In this document: positions 53,825-63,635 of the stretch, in pieces | Numbering within the stretch: position 1 is the first letter of the stretch | Layout: every line of letters starts with the position of its first letter | From: an uncultured Anaerococcus sp. | GTDB lineage: Bacteria; Bacillota; Clostridia; Tissierellales; Peptoniphilaceae | Direction: 5' to 3' | Length of the DNA: 64,000 bases | Assembly: GCA_943914475.1 (NCBI GenBank) | Contig: CALUCE010000007.1 | Span: forward strand, 1 to 64,000 | Translations under genes and position numbers: made by a program | Notes under the pieces: generated by a model | The model's input: only the letters and a program-made list of their open reading frames with translations | Told to the model about the DNA's origin: nothing | The model's database searches: none

Positions 53825-55228
53825 CTATTCCTCTACTCTTTCATAAACATCTTCCAAATCACTTTCACGAGCCTTGTCTTCTTCCTTTTCTGGTATTAGC
53901 TTGTTCATCAAAACAGCACATATTGTAGCTAGAACTACTGGAGATGAGCCAATAGCAACTGCAAGCTCTTGAGGCATAAATACAACGCCAGCATTGGCCG
54001 CTGCCTCAGCTACAGTTGTAAAGCCTACTCCAATAGCAACAGAAATACCAACTATAGATGTATTTCTAGCGCTAAGTGGTTGGGAAGTTATCATCCTTAT
54101 ACCATTCATGGTAATGGCTGCGAAAACTGAAAGAGTTGCCCCTCCTAAAACTGGATAAGGTATGGTTGTTAAAAGTGATGACAGTTTTGGTACCAGGCCT
54201 GAAATTAATATGATTATTGAAGCAAGGGTAAATACCATCCTGTTTACAACCTTATTTATTGATACGATTCCGGCATTTTGAGAGAAGGTTGCTGTAGGCA
54301 TACAATTGATTAGAGCACCAAAAATATTGGCTACACCATAGCCTACAATGCCGCCTCTAAGTTCCTTATCACTTGGTATCCTGTCCATACCTCCAACAGT
54401 TGTAGAGGTCATATCTCCTATACCTTCTATAGCAGTCACTATAAAAATGATTGTTATTGAAATAATAGCAGATGGCTCAAATCTTATACCAAAATGTAAG
54501 GGTTTTATCAAAGAGAACCAGGATGCATCGGCAACACTTGATAAGTCAACCATATTGAAAAATAAAGCTAGTATGTATCCACAAATCATGGAAAATAAAA
54601 CGCTGGCTAGGCTTAACATTTTTTTGCCAAAGTTTGAAAAGATTATTCCCAAAATCAAGGTAACCCCACCTACAAAAAAGTTTTGAGGACTTCCCCAACC
54701 AGGCATGGTAACATCTCCACCACCGCCTATATAGTTCATAGCTACAGGATACAAAGAAAGTCCTATTACCAGTACTACTGTTCCTGAAACTAGAGGTGGA
54801 AATAGTGGTAGTATGTATTTTAATCCAAGACCAAAAAGAACTGAGAACAAGGCTCCTACAATCTGAGCACCAAATATTATAGCAATGATTTCCTTGGGAT
54901 CTCCAGTGTTAAACTGACCTGCAAGGGCTATCATCGTTGGAACATACGCAAAGGAAACTCCAAAAATAACGGGAAGTTTGGATCCAATTAGCTTAATAGG
55001 ATATAGCATAAGCAAGGTTGTTATAGCTGAGCCTATCAAAGACATTTGAACTAAAATTATCATATCTTCTGGACCAAGTCCTGCTGCAGCTCCCACCAGG
55101 ATAGGTGGAGTTATACAACCTGCTATCATAGCAATTACGTGTTGAAAGGCAAGTGGCATAGCATTTTTTATAGAAACTTTTCCATAAAAATCAAATAGGC
55201 CACTATATTTTGAATTATCTTTTTTCAT
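53825..55228 (-). CDS. NCS2 purine permease, copy 1
   Basis: Nucleobase:cation symporter-2 of 467 residues with 12-14 hydrophobic segments. Family features are LAFQHVIAMIAGCITPPILVG at the start, the conserved VVGRQKTMV-free QH motif, GGMDRIPSDKELRGGIVGYG and TATFSQNAGIVSINKVV. It likely imports xanthine or urate. It shares about half its residues with the adjacent copy 2 and is separated from it by a strong hairpin. Confidence 0.9.
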   Translation of the reverse strand: MKKDNSKYSGLFDFYGKVSIKNAMPLAFQHVIAMIAGCITPPILVGAAAGLGPEDMIILVQMSLIGSAITTLLMLYPIKLIGSKLPVIFGVSFAYVPTMIALAGQFNTGDPKEIIAIIFGAQIVGALFSVLFGLGLKYILPLFPPLVSGTVVLVIGLSLYPVAMNYIGGGGDVTMPGWGSPQNFFVGGVTLILGIIFSNFGKKMLSLASVLFSMICGYILALFFNMVDLSSVADASWFSLIKPLHFGIRFEPSAIISITIIFIVTAIEGIGDMTSTTVGGMDRIPSDKELRGGIVGYGVANIFGALINCMPTATFSQNAGIVSINKVVNRMVFTLASIIILISGLVPKLSSLLTTIPYPVLGGATLSVFAAITMNGIRMITSQPLSARNTSIVGISVAIGVGFTTVAEAAANAGVVFMPQELAVAIGSSPVVLATICAVLMNKLIPEKEEDKARESDLEDVYERVEE

Positions 55229-55253
55229 ATTTTTTCCTTAATCTGCAAGTAGC

Positions 55254-55290
55254 AAAAATGATTATCGGTTATCTAGCAATAATCATTTTT
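55254..55290. terminator. Hairpin between the two NCS2 permease genes
   Basis: A perfect 12-bp stem AAAAATGATTAT/ATAATCATTTTT works as a terminator on either strand. It lies only 25 bases upstream of the copy 1 start, so it may attenuate its expression. Confidence 0.75.
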
Positions 55291-55376
55291 ACTTAATTTT
55301 CACTTACTTTTTCCGCCTACAATGACTATATCAAATAGGTCTCTGCGGTTTAGGTAAGTTTGTTTGAATCTTTTTA

Positions 55377-56750
55377 TTACTCTTCCATCATATCTCTTTC
55401 AGCTTGTTCTTCTTCTAGAGTTTTCTTTGGAAGGATTATATTTAGTAAAAATACTACTACTGTTGCTAGTACTACTGGGGATGAGGTAAATACCATCCTG
55501 AACCATTCTGGGAATTGTCCTACTGCTTGTTCTCCAAGTTGAACTATTCCCATACCTAGGGCTATACCCAGACCTACTATGGTAACATTTCTGCTGGACA
55601 TTTCATCAGAGGTAATAAGTTTCATACCTGACATAGTTATTTGTGCAAATACTGTAATTGTAGCACCACCTATAACTGATTGTGGAACTGAAAGCATAAC
55701 TGCACCAAATTTAGGGATAAAGCCTGAGATTAAAATTAAAATAGCAGTAATTTTAAATACGTTTTTTGATACTACCTTAGTTAGGGTAACAATTCCTACG
55801 TTTTGGCTGTAGGTTGCAGTTGGAAGACCACCCATCAATGATCCAAGAACTGATACAAAACCATTGGCCTTGATTCCACCTTCAAGCTCGTCTCCTGTTG
55901 GGGTTCTGTTAAAACCACCTGCTGTTGTTGAAGATAAGTCTCCCACGGCTTGGATGGAGTTTACCACAAACATGACGGCCATCGTTATCACGGCATCTAG
56001 TGGAAATTCTAATTTGAATGGCATGATTTTTGGCATGGTTAGCCAAGCCGCATCTGATATGCCGCCTAGATCTACTAGGTTTAAGGCTAAAGATGCTATG
56101 TAACCACCTATTATTCCTATAAGTATTGCTGCAAGTTTAACAATACCTTTTCCAAACATATTGCAAACAAGTACAATTACTAGGGTCAAAAGAGCTACCG
56201 CCCAATATTTTAAGTCTCCTTGGTTAGGATTTCCATTACCACCTGCCATATAGTTTAGGGCAACTGGATAGAGGGAAAGTCCTATGGTTAAAACTACCGT
56301 ACCTGAAACCATAGGCGGGAAATACTTATAAATCTTTTTGATATTCATACCTACGATAAAGGCAACTAGACCTCCAACTAGCTGGGCTCCATAGACTGCT
56401 CCAATCCCATATTTAATTCCTATAGATGTAAGTACTGGTATGTAGGCGAAGGATACTCCCATGATTACTGGAAGTTTTGCTCCAACTTTCATAACTGGAT
56501 ATAATTGCAAGAATGTTGCTATGGCTGCTATAAACATACCTGCCTGAATCAAGTACAAGGACTCTTCAGGTGCTAGGGCATGGGGTGTGTTTGCCAATTG
56601 TCCAGTTAAGACGATAGCTGGTAGGGTGTTACCAACTATCATCGCCAACAAGTGCTGTAAAGCTATAGGAAAGCTCTTTTTAAAACTTGGTTTTCCATCA
56701 AAGTCAAATAGGGATGTACTTTGAGTTTTGTTTTCTACTTTTGTATCCAT
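55377..56750 (-). CDS. NCS2 purine permease, copy 2
   Basis: NCS2 symporter of 457 residues. ALQHLLAMIVGNTLPAIVLTG, GGFNRTPTGDELEGGIKANG and TATYSQNVGIVTLTKVV correspond to copy 1. The first external loop is longer (QLANTPHALAPEES). It lies 23 bases after ssnA and is probably expressed with it. One copy may favour urate and the other xanthine, but this cannot be read from sequence. Confidence 0.9.
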   Translation of the reverse strand: MDTKVENKTQSTSLFDFDGKPSFKKSFPIALQHLLAMIVGNTLPAIVLTGQLANTPHALAPEESLYLIQAGMFIAAIATFLQLYPVMKVGAKLPVIMGVSFAYIPVLTSIGIKYGIGAVYGAQLVGGLVAFIVGMNIKKIYKYFPPMVSGTVVLTIGLSLYPVALNYMAGGNGNPNQGDLKYWAVALLTLVIVLVCNMFGKGIVKLAAILIGIIGGYIASLALNLVDLGGISDAAWLTMPKIMPFKLEFPLDAVITMAVMFVVNSIQAVGDLSSTTAGGFNRTPTGDELEGGIKANGFVSVLGSLMGGLPTATYSQNVGIVTLTKVVSKNVFKITAILILISGFIPKFGAVMLSVPQSVIGGATITVFAQITMSGMKLITSDEMSSRNVTIVGLGIALGMGIVQLGEQAVGQFPEWFRMVFTSSPVVLATVVVFLLNIILPKKTLEEEQAERDMMEE

Positions 56751-56773
56751 ATTTCTCCTCTTATTTTAGTTTT

Positions 56774-58099
56774 CTATACAAGCTTCCAGATCTCTTTTGA
56801 TCTTTCTTTACTTCTTGCATGGATTTGTTCTTGGTCAACCTTGAGTATAACCTTATCCTTCATAACAAATTCACCGTTAATCATAGTATCGTTTATTAGT
56901 CTACCTGTAAGACCAAAGATAGAATGTCCACCCCAGTTGTCCTTGTTAAGTGGTGTATAAGGGTTATAATCAAAGATAATTATATCAGCATAGGCATCTT
57001 TTTCCAAGACTCCGATTTTCCTCTTGAAGTATTTTGAGAAGATTTGAGGGTTGTTTTTAAATTGAATTTCCAAGCTTTCCATAAAACCCTTGGTTGGGTC
57101 ACAAGCATTGTGAGAAAGAAGGATGTTTGCTACCTTCAAGGAATCAAACATATCATTTGTATAGGCATCTGTTCCCATACCAATCTTGATTCCCTTCTCC
57201 ATAGCCCTAAGCACAGGAGGACAACCTACTGCATTGTTCATGTTAGATTCTGGATTAAAGATAAGTGGAGTCTTGTGCTCTTTTAGGATATCCATTTCTC
57301 TTTCATTGATATGAACTCCGTGGATGGCTAGGGTATTTTCTTTTATGATGCCAAAGTCATCTAGTCTTTCTACAACTCTTTTACCATGCTTTCTTAAACT
57401 GTCCCATTCATCTTCTATACCTTCTGCTATATGAACGTGATAGCCTTCATCAAGTCCTTCCATGGCTTCTCTTGCCTTGTATAGAGTCTCATCTGAAAGT
57501 GTGAAGGATGCATGAAGACCAAACATGGCCTTGATCATATCGCCATTGTCATCTTTTTGGCATTGTTTGATAAAGTCTACGTTTTCTTTGATTTCCTTAT
57601 CCCTAATCTCTTCTCCATCTCTGTCGGATAGCTCATAGCAAAGTGAAGTTCTCATGCCCAAGTCTTTGGCAGCTTCAGCTAGCATATTTAGAGAACCTTC
57701 TACAGAGTTTGGTCCTGAGTGGTGGTCAAACAAGGTTGTGACACCATTTTGTATGGATTCCATATAGGTTGTATAGGCATTAAGCTTTACGTCTTCGTGG
57801 GTTAAGGTCCTATCAAGGGTCCACCAGAGATTTTCCAAAACATTAAAGAAGTTATCTGTAGGGTTTGAGGCTGCCATTCCTCTGGCATAGGCGGAATAGA
57901 TATGTGAGTGACCACATATCATTCCTGGCATCATTAGTCTGCCCTTTACATCTACTACTTCTTCGTCTGGATACTTTTCTAAGATTTCTTCTCTAGGTCC
58001 AATATCTCCTATATAATTATCTTTTATAAAAATTGCTCCGTCTTGGTAAAAATTATTGTCTGCATCATTAGTTATAATACGGCCATTAGTTAAGATCAT
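56774..58099 (-). CDS. ssnA: Amidohydrolase SsnA
   Basis: Amidohydrolase-superfamily protein of 441 residues of the SsnA family. The metal motif GHSHIYSAYARGM, HIAEGIEDE, IHGVHINE and GMGTDAYTNDMFDSL provide the His and Asp ligands. It is part of the conserved ygeW-ygeY-ygfK-ssnA set and may deaminate or ring-open a purine intermediate. It begins 22 bases after ygfK. Confidence 0.92.
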   Translation of the reverse strand: MILTNGRIITNDADNNFYQDGAIFIKDNYIGDIGPREEILEKYPDEEVVDVKGRLMMPGMICGHSHIYSAYARGMAASNPTDNFFNVLENLWWTLDRTLTHEDVKLNAYTTYMESIQNGVTTLFDHHSGPNSVEGSLNMLAEAAKDLGMRTSLCYELSDRDGEEIRDKEIKENVDFIKQCQKDDNGDMIKAMFGLHASFTLSDETLYKAREAMEGLDEGYHVHIAEGIEDEWDSLRKHGKRVVERLDDFGIIKENTLAIHGVHINEREMDILKEHKTPLIFNPESNMNNAVGCPPVLRAMEKGIKIGMGTDAYTNDMFDSLKVANILLSHNACDPTKGFMESLEIQFKNNPQIFSKYFKRKIGVLEKDAYADIIIFDYNPYTPLNKDNWGGHSIFGLTGRLINDTMINGEFVMKDKVILKVDQEQIHARSKERSKEIWKLV

Positions 58100-58121
58100 A
58101 TTTTTCTCCTTTGTAGCTTGT

Positions 58122-61100
58122 CTACATTTTTACATTTGCTGCAGGTCTTAGGTAATGTTGATAGTTTTCTTCTATCGCTTCTATAAACTTAAGCATATTT
58201 TCTGTTAAGTCTTTTTTGATATCTTTTGTATCTATGATGTTTCCATTTTCAAGTCTTACTTTGTAAGAAGATTCTCCTGTCTTTAAAAATCCTACGTTGG
58301 TTGAATCCATAAAGTCTTCTTCAGTCCAGAATACAGTAAATTTATCCTTGTAAGGATTTCCAGCGTGTGGACAGAATACTCCACAGTTACCACATTCGTT
58401 ACACATACCATCTATGTGGATGATTTGGTGAAGATTATCAAAGCCATCTACCTTTATAGCAACATTTGCTCTGTTAGGACAAACTTCTGTACATATCTCG
58501 CAAATTTGATCACATTTTAAGCATCTAGACCCTTCGTGGTTGCCTTCTTTTTTGTCTACTAGGACACCTCTTTTTTCATAAAGAACTTCTTCATCTTCTT
58601 TAACTTCAAAGATTTTGAAGTCATTTGGAAGGTTTTCTTTTTTAAGTATGTCGAGGGCAACAGTTTTTGCTTGGCCCATGGCGTTTACTATGGTTGATGC
58701 TCCTGTCAAACAGTCTCCAATTATATATACATTTGCTATATTTGATTCATAGCTTTCCAAGGTTTTTGGTTTTTTCCTATCATCTAGGTTGATTCCATTT
58801 TCTTCAAAGGCACTAGTGTCAACTCTAGCTCCTGTAGCTCCTATTACAGAGTCAAACTCAAGACTTAGCTCTTCGCCTGTTGGAACAACTGCCTTTCTTC
58901 CTGAAGCATCGAAGTCTCCAAGTTTCATCTTCTTGCATTTTAGAACTTTGCCGTCATATTCTACTGGAGCCACAAGTTCCATTATCTTGTGTCCTTCAGC
59001 TTTTACGTCATTTACTTCTTCTTGGGTAGCTGGCATGTAAGCTTCTGTTCTCCTGTAAACTAGGGTAACTTCTTCTACGCCTTCTTGTCTGGCTGCTGTT
59101 CTTGTACAGTCCATGGCAACATCTCCTGCACCTACTACAGCAACTTTCTTACCAAGTTTGACTCCGCCTTCCATTCTTACATCCCATAAGAAATCAAGGG
59201 CATCTATAACGTGGTCACTTCCCACTTCTACTGGAGATCTTCCTTCTTTCCAAGCACCTGTAGCCACTACTATATAGTCAAATTCTTTTTTAAGCTCTTC
59301 ATAAGATTCTGTTACTTCAGAATTAAATTCAAACTTAACTCCTTGATTTAGGGCTATCTTGTAGTCTCTTTCTATTTTTTCATCAGGAATTCTAAAGTCT
59401 GGAATTATGTGAGATACAATACCATATGGTTTTGAAAGTTTTTCACGAACCAAAACGTCCATACCATTTCTTCTTAGGTAGGAAGCTGCCGCTATACCAC
59501 CAGGGCCTGCTCCTATTACTAGGACTTTTTTATCAGACTTAAAATCTGTAACCTTTATATTTTCTACATACTTAGCTTGGGCCTTATCAGCTGCTATAAG
59601 CTTCATTTGTCTAATTTGTAAAGTCTTTTCGTAGTCAACTCTAGTACAATGGCTTTGGCAATAGTGGGCACATAGCTCTCCTAGAATAGTTGGAGCAGTA
59701 TTATCGTTAGCTATAACTTCTATGGCCTCGTCATATTTTTCCATATCTACAAGTTTTAAGTATTCTGGGATTTGTTGGTGGATTGGGCATCCTCCATCCT
59801 TACATGGAGCCTTGTAGCAATCTGTAAGTGGTAGGGTGGATTCTGTTTTTCTAGAACCTACCTTTTCCCTATAAAGTTTGTTATTTTTCCAAGCTTTTAT
59901 TACCTTGTCTCTTAAAGCTAGGATTTTTTCTACATCAACCCCCTCATATTCTCTTTCTAGAAGATTTTCTGTTTCTTTGGCAAGTTGCCTAAATCTTACG
60001 TATCCACCTGGTTTTAAAATAGTTGTTGCCACTGTTATAGGTTGGCCTATGGCATCAAAGATTTCTACTATATTTCCAGCATCTGCCCCACCTGAGTAAG
60101 ACATAGGAAGTTTTCCGTCAAATTCCTCGCTAAGCTTAGCTGCCATTGATAGGGTTAATGGTAGAAGTGCCCTTCCTGACATATACATCTCTTCTGCTGG
60201 AAGCTCACCTCTTTTAACATCTACTGGGAAGGTGTTAGATAGTTTAAGACCAAATACTAGGTCCTTTTCCTTGGCAAGGTCTAGAAGTTTATTAAACATA
60301 ACCACTGCATCTTCATATTGAAGGTCATCTTTGAAGTGGAAGTCTGTAAATTCTATGTAGTCATAGCCCATATTATCTAGGGTATTTCTTGCATAGTCAT
60401 ATCCTAGGATGGTTGGATTACACTTGATAAAGGTGTTTAGTTTCTTTTCTGTTAAAAGGTATTTTGCTATAGCCTCAATCTCGTGAGCTGGACATCCGTG
60501 TAGGGTTGATAGGGTGATGGAATTACAAATCTTAGGGCTTATGGCTTCGAGGTCTTCTTCGGTAAAGTTATCAAAAAGATCTATGTTTTCTTTAAGGTAT
60601 GCCACGCACTCTTTAAAGATTTCTGTGTTTTCTGCATTTTTTAATCCTTCTATGTAGGAATCAATCTTAGGAGACTTGATACCTTCTAGGTCATAACCAC
60701 AGGACATGTTGTAAGCAAAGTCTTTTTTATCTGAAAGATTAAACTCTTTGGCAAAGACTTGGATTAAAAAATATGCCTTTATGTATTCTTCAAAAGCCTC
60801 TTTTACTTTTAGCTCTGTAGACCACTCGCAGTTATAGCATTCATCTTCTGCCAAGATACATGGTCTTGCTATGGCTTTTTGTATTTCTTCTCCATCAAGG
60901 ATTTGGACGGTTTTTAGTTCTATAAATCTTGCTCCTGTAAGATAGGCTGTTAGTATATTTTGTGCAAGTTGTGAATGAGGGCCTGCTGCAGGTCCTACAC
61001 AAGAAGAAATTTCATCCCCAAAAATAGTTTTAAGTTTTGTCTTTGACTCATTTTTGTAGAAGGCTTCTTTTCTAACTCCAAAAACTTTTCCTTCATTCTT

Positions 61101-61163
61101 GTATTCTTCTTTAATCCAATTAATCAAATCGCCAAAGGACATGGGTCTCATATATTCACTCAT
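58122..61163 (-). CDS. ygfK: YgfK-type multidomain oxidoreductase
   Basis: Protein of 1013 residues of the putative selenate reductase YgfK family. Order: an N-terminal dihydroorotate-dehydrogenase-like barrel (SCVGPAAGPHSQLAQNILTA), a cysteine-rich GltD-type helical domain (CKDGGCPIHQQIPEY; CAHYCQSHC), FAD- and NAD-binding Rossmann domains (VLVIGAGPGGIAAASYLRRN near 550; VAVVGAGDVAMDCTRTA), and two C-terminal 4Fe-4S motifs (CEICTEVCPNRA; CNECGNCGVFCPH). This resembles dihydropyrimidine dehydrogenase, so a reductive step on a purine-derived ring is more plausible than selenate reduction. Confidence 0.93.
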   Translation of the reverse strand: MSEYMRPMSFGDLINWIKEEYKNEGKVFGVRKEAFYKNESKTKLKTIFGDEISSCVGPAAGPHSQLAQNILTAYLTGARFIELKTVQILDGEEIQKAIARPCILAEDECYNCEWSTELKVKEAFEEYIKAYFLIQVFAKEFNLSDKKDFAYNMSCGYDLEGIKSPKIDSYIEGLKNAENTEIFKECVAYLKENIDLFDNFTEEDLEAISPKICNSITLSTLHGCPAHEIEAIAKYLLTEKKLNTFIKCNPTILGYDYARNTLDNMGYDYIEFTDFHFKDDLQYEDAVVMFNKLLDLAKEKDLVFGLKLSNTFPVDVKRGELPAEEMYMSGRALLPLTLSMAAKLSEEFDGKLPMSYSGGADAGNIVEIFDAIGQPITVATTILKPGGYVRFRQLAKETENLLEREYEGVDVEKILALRDKVIKAWKNNKLYREKVGSRKTESTLPLTDCYKAPCKDGGCPIHQQIPEYLKLVDMEKYDEAIEVIANDNTAPTILGELCAHYCQSHCTRVDYEKTLQIRQMKLIAADKAQAKYVENIKVTDFKSDKKVLVIGAGPGGIAAASYLRRNGMDVLVREKLSKPYGIVSHIIPDFRIPDEKIERDYKIALNQGVKFEFNSEVTESYEELKKEFDYIVVATGAWKEGRSPVEVGSDHVIDALDFLWDVRMEGGVKLGKKVAVVGAGDVAMDCTRTAARQEGVEEVTLVYRRTEAYMPATQEEVNDVKAEGHKIMELVAPVEYDGKVLKCKKMKLGDFDASGRKAVVPTGEELSLEFDSVIGATGARVDTSAFEENGINLDDRKKPKTLESYESNIANVYIIGDCLTGASTIVNAMGQAKTVALDILKKENLPNDFKIFEVKEDEEVLYEKRGVLVDKKEGNHEGSRCLKCDQICEICTEVCPNRANVAIKVDGFDNLHQIIHIDGMCNECGNCGVFCPHAGNPYKDKFTVFWTEEDFMDSTNVGFLKTGESSYKVRLENGNIIDTKDIKKDLTENMLKFIEAIEENYQHYLRPAANVKM

Positions 61164-61296
61164 TTTTACCTCGCTTTATTTCAAAAAATTATAATTTTTT
61201 CTTAACTTTTCTACCTATATTTTACTATATATCGTTTTCATCTTATAAAGTTTTTTACAAATCTATGCGACAAGTAGCCCATAGAGTTGTAAAATT

Positions 61297-62229
61297 TTAT
61301 TTTATCCAAGTTCCTGTTTTTCCTTCTAGAGCATGGTCTGCAGATTCTAGGGAAGTGATTAAGGCTTTTCTACCAGCCTTAGATTTTACAAAACTCATGG
61401 CTGCTTCTACCTTTGGTAGCATAGAGCCAGGTGCAAAGTGACCTTCTTCGATGTATTTTTGACAGTCATCCAAGGTCATTTCGCTTAGCCATTGTTCATT
61501 TTCCTTGCCAAAGTTTATGGCTACTTGGTCAACGGCTGTTAGTATTACAAGAACATCAGCGTCCATAACCTCTGCCATCTTTGCACAAGAGAAATCCTTG
61601 TCTATTACTGCTGGAACACCTACATATTCGCCATTTTCCTCTACTACTGGTATTCCTCCTCCACCACAGGCTATGATAACATTGCCTGCATCAAAGAGTG
61701 CTTGTAGGGAATCTTTTTCTATTATATCTACAGGCTTAGGTGAAGCAACTACTCTTCTGTAGCCCCTGCCAGCATCTTCCTTAAATTGGTAGCCAGTTTC
61801 TTTTTCGATTTTTTTAGCTTCTTCTTCACTATAGAAAGAACCTATAGGCTTGGTTGGATTTTCAAAAGCTTTATCATTCTTATCAACCAAAACTTGGGTA
61901 ATCAAAGTTACTACTGGAACATTTTTATTTCTTTCTTTAAATTCATGTTTGATAGCATTTTGTAGGTGGTAGCCTATATAGCCTTGGCTCATAGCTCCAC
62001 ATTCTGGAAATGGAATGGCTGGTATGGTTGGGTCAACTAAGTGTCCTTTTTCCATAGCAAGATTTATCATACCTACTTGGGGTCCATTTCCGTGACCAAC
62101 TATAATTTGGTTGCCACTTTCTACTAGGTCAACCAAGGATTTTGCTGTTATTTTTACTGCTTTCTTTTGCTCTTCTGGAGAATTGCCTAGGGCATTTCCT
62201 CCGAGTGCTATTACGATTTTATTTCCCAT
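61297..62229 (-). CDS. arcC: Carbamate kinase
   Basis: Protein of 310 residues from ATG 62229 (GGAG 4 bases upstream), giving MGNKIVIALGGNALG; the longer reading adds 19 residues that belong to a hairpin region. Motifs GHGNGPQVGMI, ACGGGGIPVVEE and DKDFSCAKMAE are diagnostic. It makes ATP and CO2/NH3 from carbamoyl phosphate and so turns purine-derived carbamoyl groups into energy. It is downstream of ygeW and ygeY. Confidence 0.95.
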   Translation of the reverse strand: MGNKIVIALGGNALGNSPEEQKKAVKITAKSLVDLVESGNQIIVGHGNGPQVGMINLAMEKGHLVDPTIPAIPFPECGAMSQGYIGYHLQNAIKHEFKERNKNVPVVTLITQVLVDKNDKAFENPTKPIGSFYSEEEAKKIEKETGYQFKEDAGRGYRRVVASPKPVDIIEKDSLQALFDAGNVIIACGGGGIPVVEENGEYVGVPAVIDKDFSCAKMAEVMDADVLVILTAVDQVAINFGKENEQWLSEMTLDDCQKYIEEGHFAPGSMLPKVEAAMSFVKSKAGRKALITSLESADHALEGKTGTWIK

Positions 62230-62248
62230 ATGTCTCCTTAAAAAGGGA

Positions 62249-62281
62249 GCTGTTGCATTATAGAAACTTTCTTGCAACAGC
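62249..62281 (-). terminator. Hairpin between ygeY and arcC
   Basis: GCTGTTGCA and TGCAACAGC form a perfect 9-bp stem; on the minus strand TCCC and then TTTTT follow, giving a weak terminator shape just before the arcC ribosome site. Confidence 0.6.
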
Positions 62282-62295
62282 ACCATAAATTAATC

Positions 62296-63615
62296 TTACT
62301 TTGTATATTCTAATGGAAGAACAGCGTAAGTTGCTGCACATGTTACAAGGTCTTGTTTAAATGTAATTTCATTTGGTGCGTGAGCTTGATCTTCTGCTCC
62401 AGGTCCAAATCCAATCACAGGAATCCCATGTCTACCCATGATAGCAACACCGTTTGTAGAGAAGGTCCACTTGTCTGTTAGTGGAAGATCTTTCCTTTTT
62501 TCAATCTCTTTTTCTATACTTGGTGCTATTCTTTTCTCGCCATAAAGACCAATGTAGGCTCTTTCTAAGGCCTTGGTTACTTCGTGATCTTCTGGAATTA
62601 CCCAAGTTGGGAAGTAACATTCTTGTTCGTAGGATAAACCTGTCCAAGAAGGTCTGGAGTAGTTATACATAGTAACTTTTGCTCCATATTTTTTGGCTGA
62701 AGGTAAGTCTTCGATTTCTTTTATACAAGATTCCCATGTTTCTCCTGCAGTCATTCTTCTATCAAGAGAGATAGCACAAGAGTCTGCTACTGCACATCTT
62801 GATGGAGATGTGAAGAAGATTTGGGAAGTTGTAACTGTTCCTCTTCCTAGGAAGTTTGCTTCCTTATATTCAGGGTTGTATTTTTCATCTAGCATCTTTA
62901 CTAGACCCTTGATTTCAACTGAATCATCAGCTGGGTTTTCGTTTAATTGTTCTACTTCGTTAAGGATTTTTGCCATTTTGTATATAGCATTGTCTCCTCT
63001 TTCTGGAGCAGATCCGTGGCAGGATACACCTTGGACTTCTACTCTGATTTCCATACGACCTCTTTGGCCCCTGTAGATACCACCATCAGTTGGTTCTGTA
63101 GAAACTACAAAGTCTGGTCTGATACCTTCTTCTTCTATTATATATAGCCAGCAGTTTCCGTCACAGTCTTCTTCTTGAACAGTTCCTGTAACTAAAACTC
63201 TAAATTTATCATTTAAGAAACCAAGATCTTTCATAATCTTTGCTCCATAAACAGAAGAAACTATACCACCTAATTGGTCTGAACCACCACGTCCACCAAT
63301 TACATTTTCATCTTCATAGCCCTTGTATGGATCAAAGTCCCAGTTTTCTATATTACCAATACCTACTGTATCGATATGGGCATCAAAACCTATTTGCTTT
63401 TCGCCTGTTCCCATTTCTCCAAGTACATTACCTTGTTTGTCTATCCAAGCCTTATCAAAGCCAACTTTTTCCATTTCTTCCTTGATTCTTTTGGCCTTGT
63501 CGCCTTCTTCACAAGATTCTCCCTTTAAAAGGATCAAATCTCTTAGGAAAGCATTCATATCTTCTGAGTAAGATTGGGCAGTTTCTTTAACTAAATCGTA
63601 ATTAATTTGTGTCAT
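62296..63615 (-). CDS. ygeY: YgeY-family M20 hydrolase
   Basis: Metal-dependent hydrolase of 439 residues of the YgeY selenium-metabolism-linked family within M20. Motifs IGFDAHIDTVG, GGRGGSDQLGGI and TGTVQEEDCDG carry metal ligands, and the C-terminal GFGPGAEDQAHAPNE supplies the last His. It likely hydrolyses an amide or imine intermediate of purine breakdown, passing a product to YgeW. It starts 20 bases after the ygeW stop. Confidence 0.92.
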   Translation of the reverse strand: MTQINYDLVKETAQSYSEDMNAFLRDLILLKGESCEEGDKAKRIKEEMEKVGFDKAWIDKQGNVLGEMGTGEKQIGFDAHIDTVGIGNIENWDFDPYKGYEDENVIGGRGGSDQLGGIVSSVYGAKIMKDLGFLNDKFRVLVTGTVQEEDCDGNCWLYIIEEEGIRPDFVVSTEPTDGGIYRGQRGRMEIRVEVQGVSCHGSAPERGDNAIYKMAKILNEVEQLNENPADDSVEIKGLVKMLDEKYNPEYKEANFLGRGTVTTSQIFFTSPSRCAVADSCAISLDRRMTAGETWESCIKEIEDLPSAKKYGAKVTMYNYSRPSWTGLSYEQECYFPTWVIPEDHEVTKALERAYIGLYGEKRIAPSIEKEIEKRKDLPLTDKWTFSTNGVAIMGRHGIPVIGFGPGAEDQAHAPNEITFKQDLVTCAATYAVLPLEYTK

Positions 63616-63635
63616 GTTTTCTCCTTTTTATCTAT

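Noticed and set aside
55229..55376. Purine riboswitch upstream of the NCS2 permease
   Set aside because: The conserved loop and junction sequences of the purine aptamer are not present; only a terminator stem is clear.
61256..61290. Inverted repeat between arcC and ygfK as a terminator
   Set aside because: The stem has a mismatch and no T-tract follows, so I do not count it.
62230..62286. N-terminal extension of carbamate kinase
   Set aside because: The added residues come from hairpin sequence; the family N-terminus begins at the ATG with its own ribosome site.
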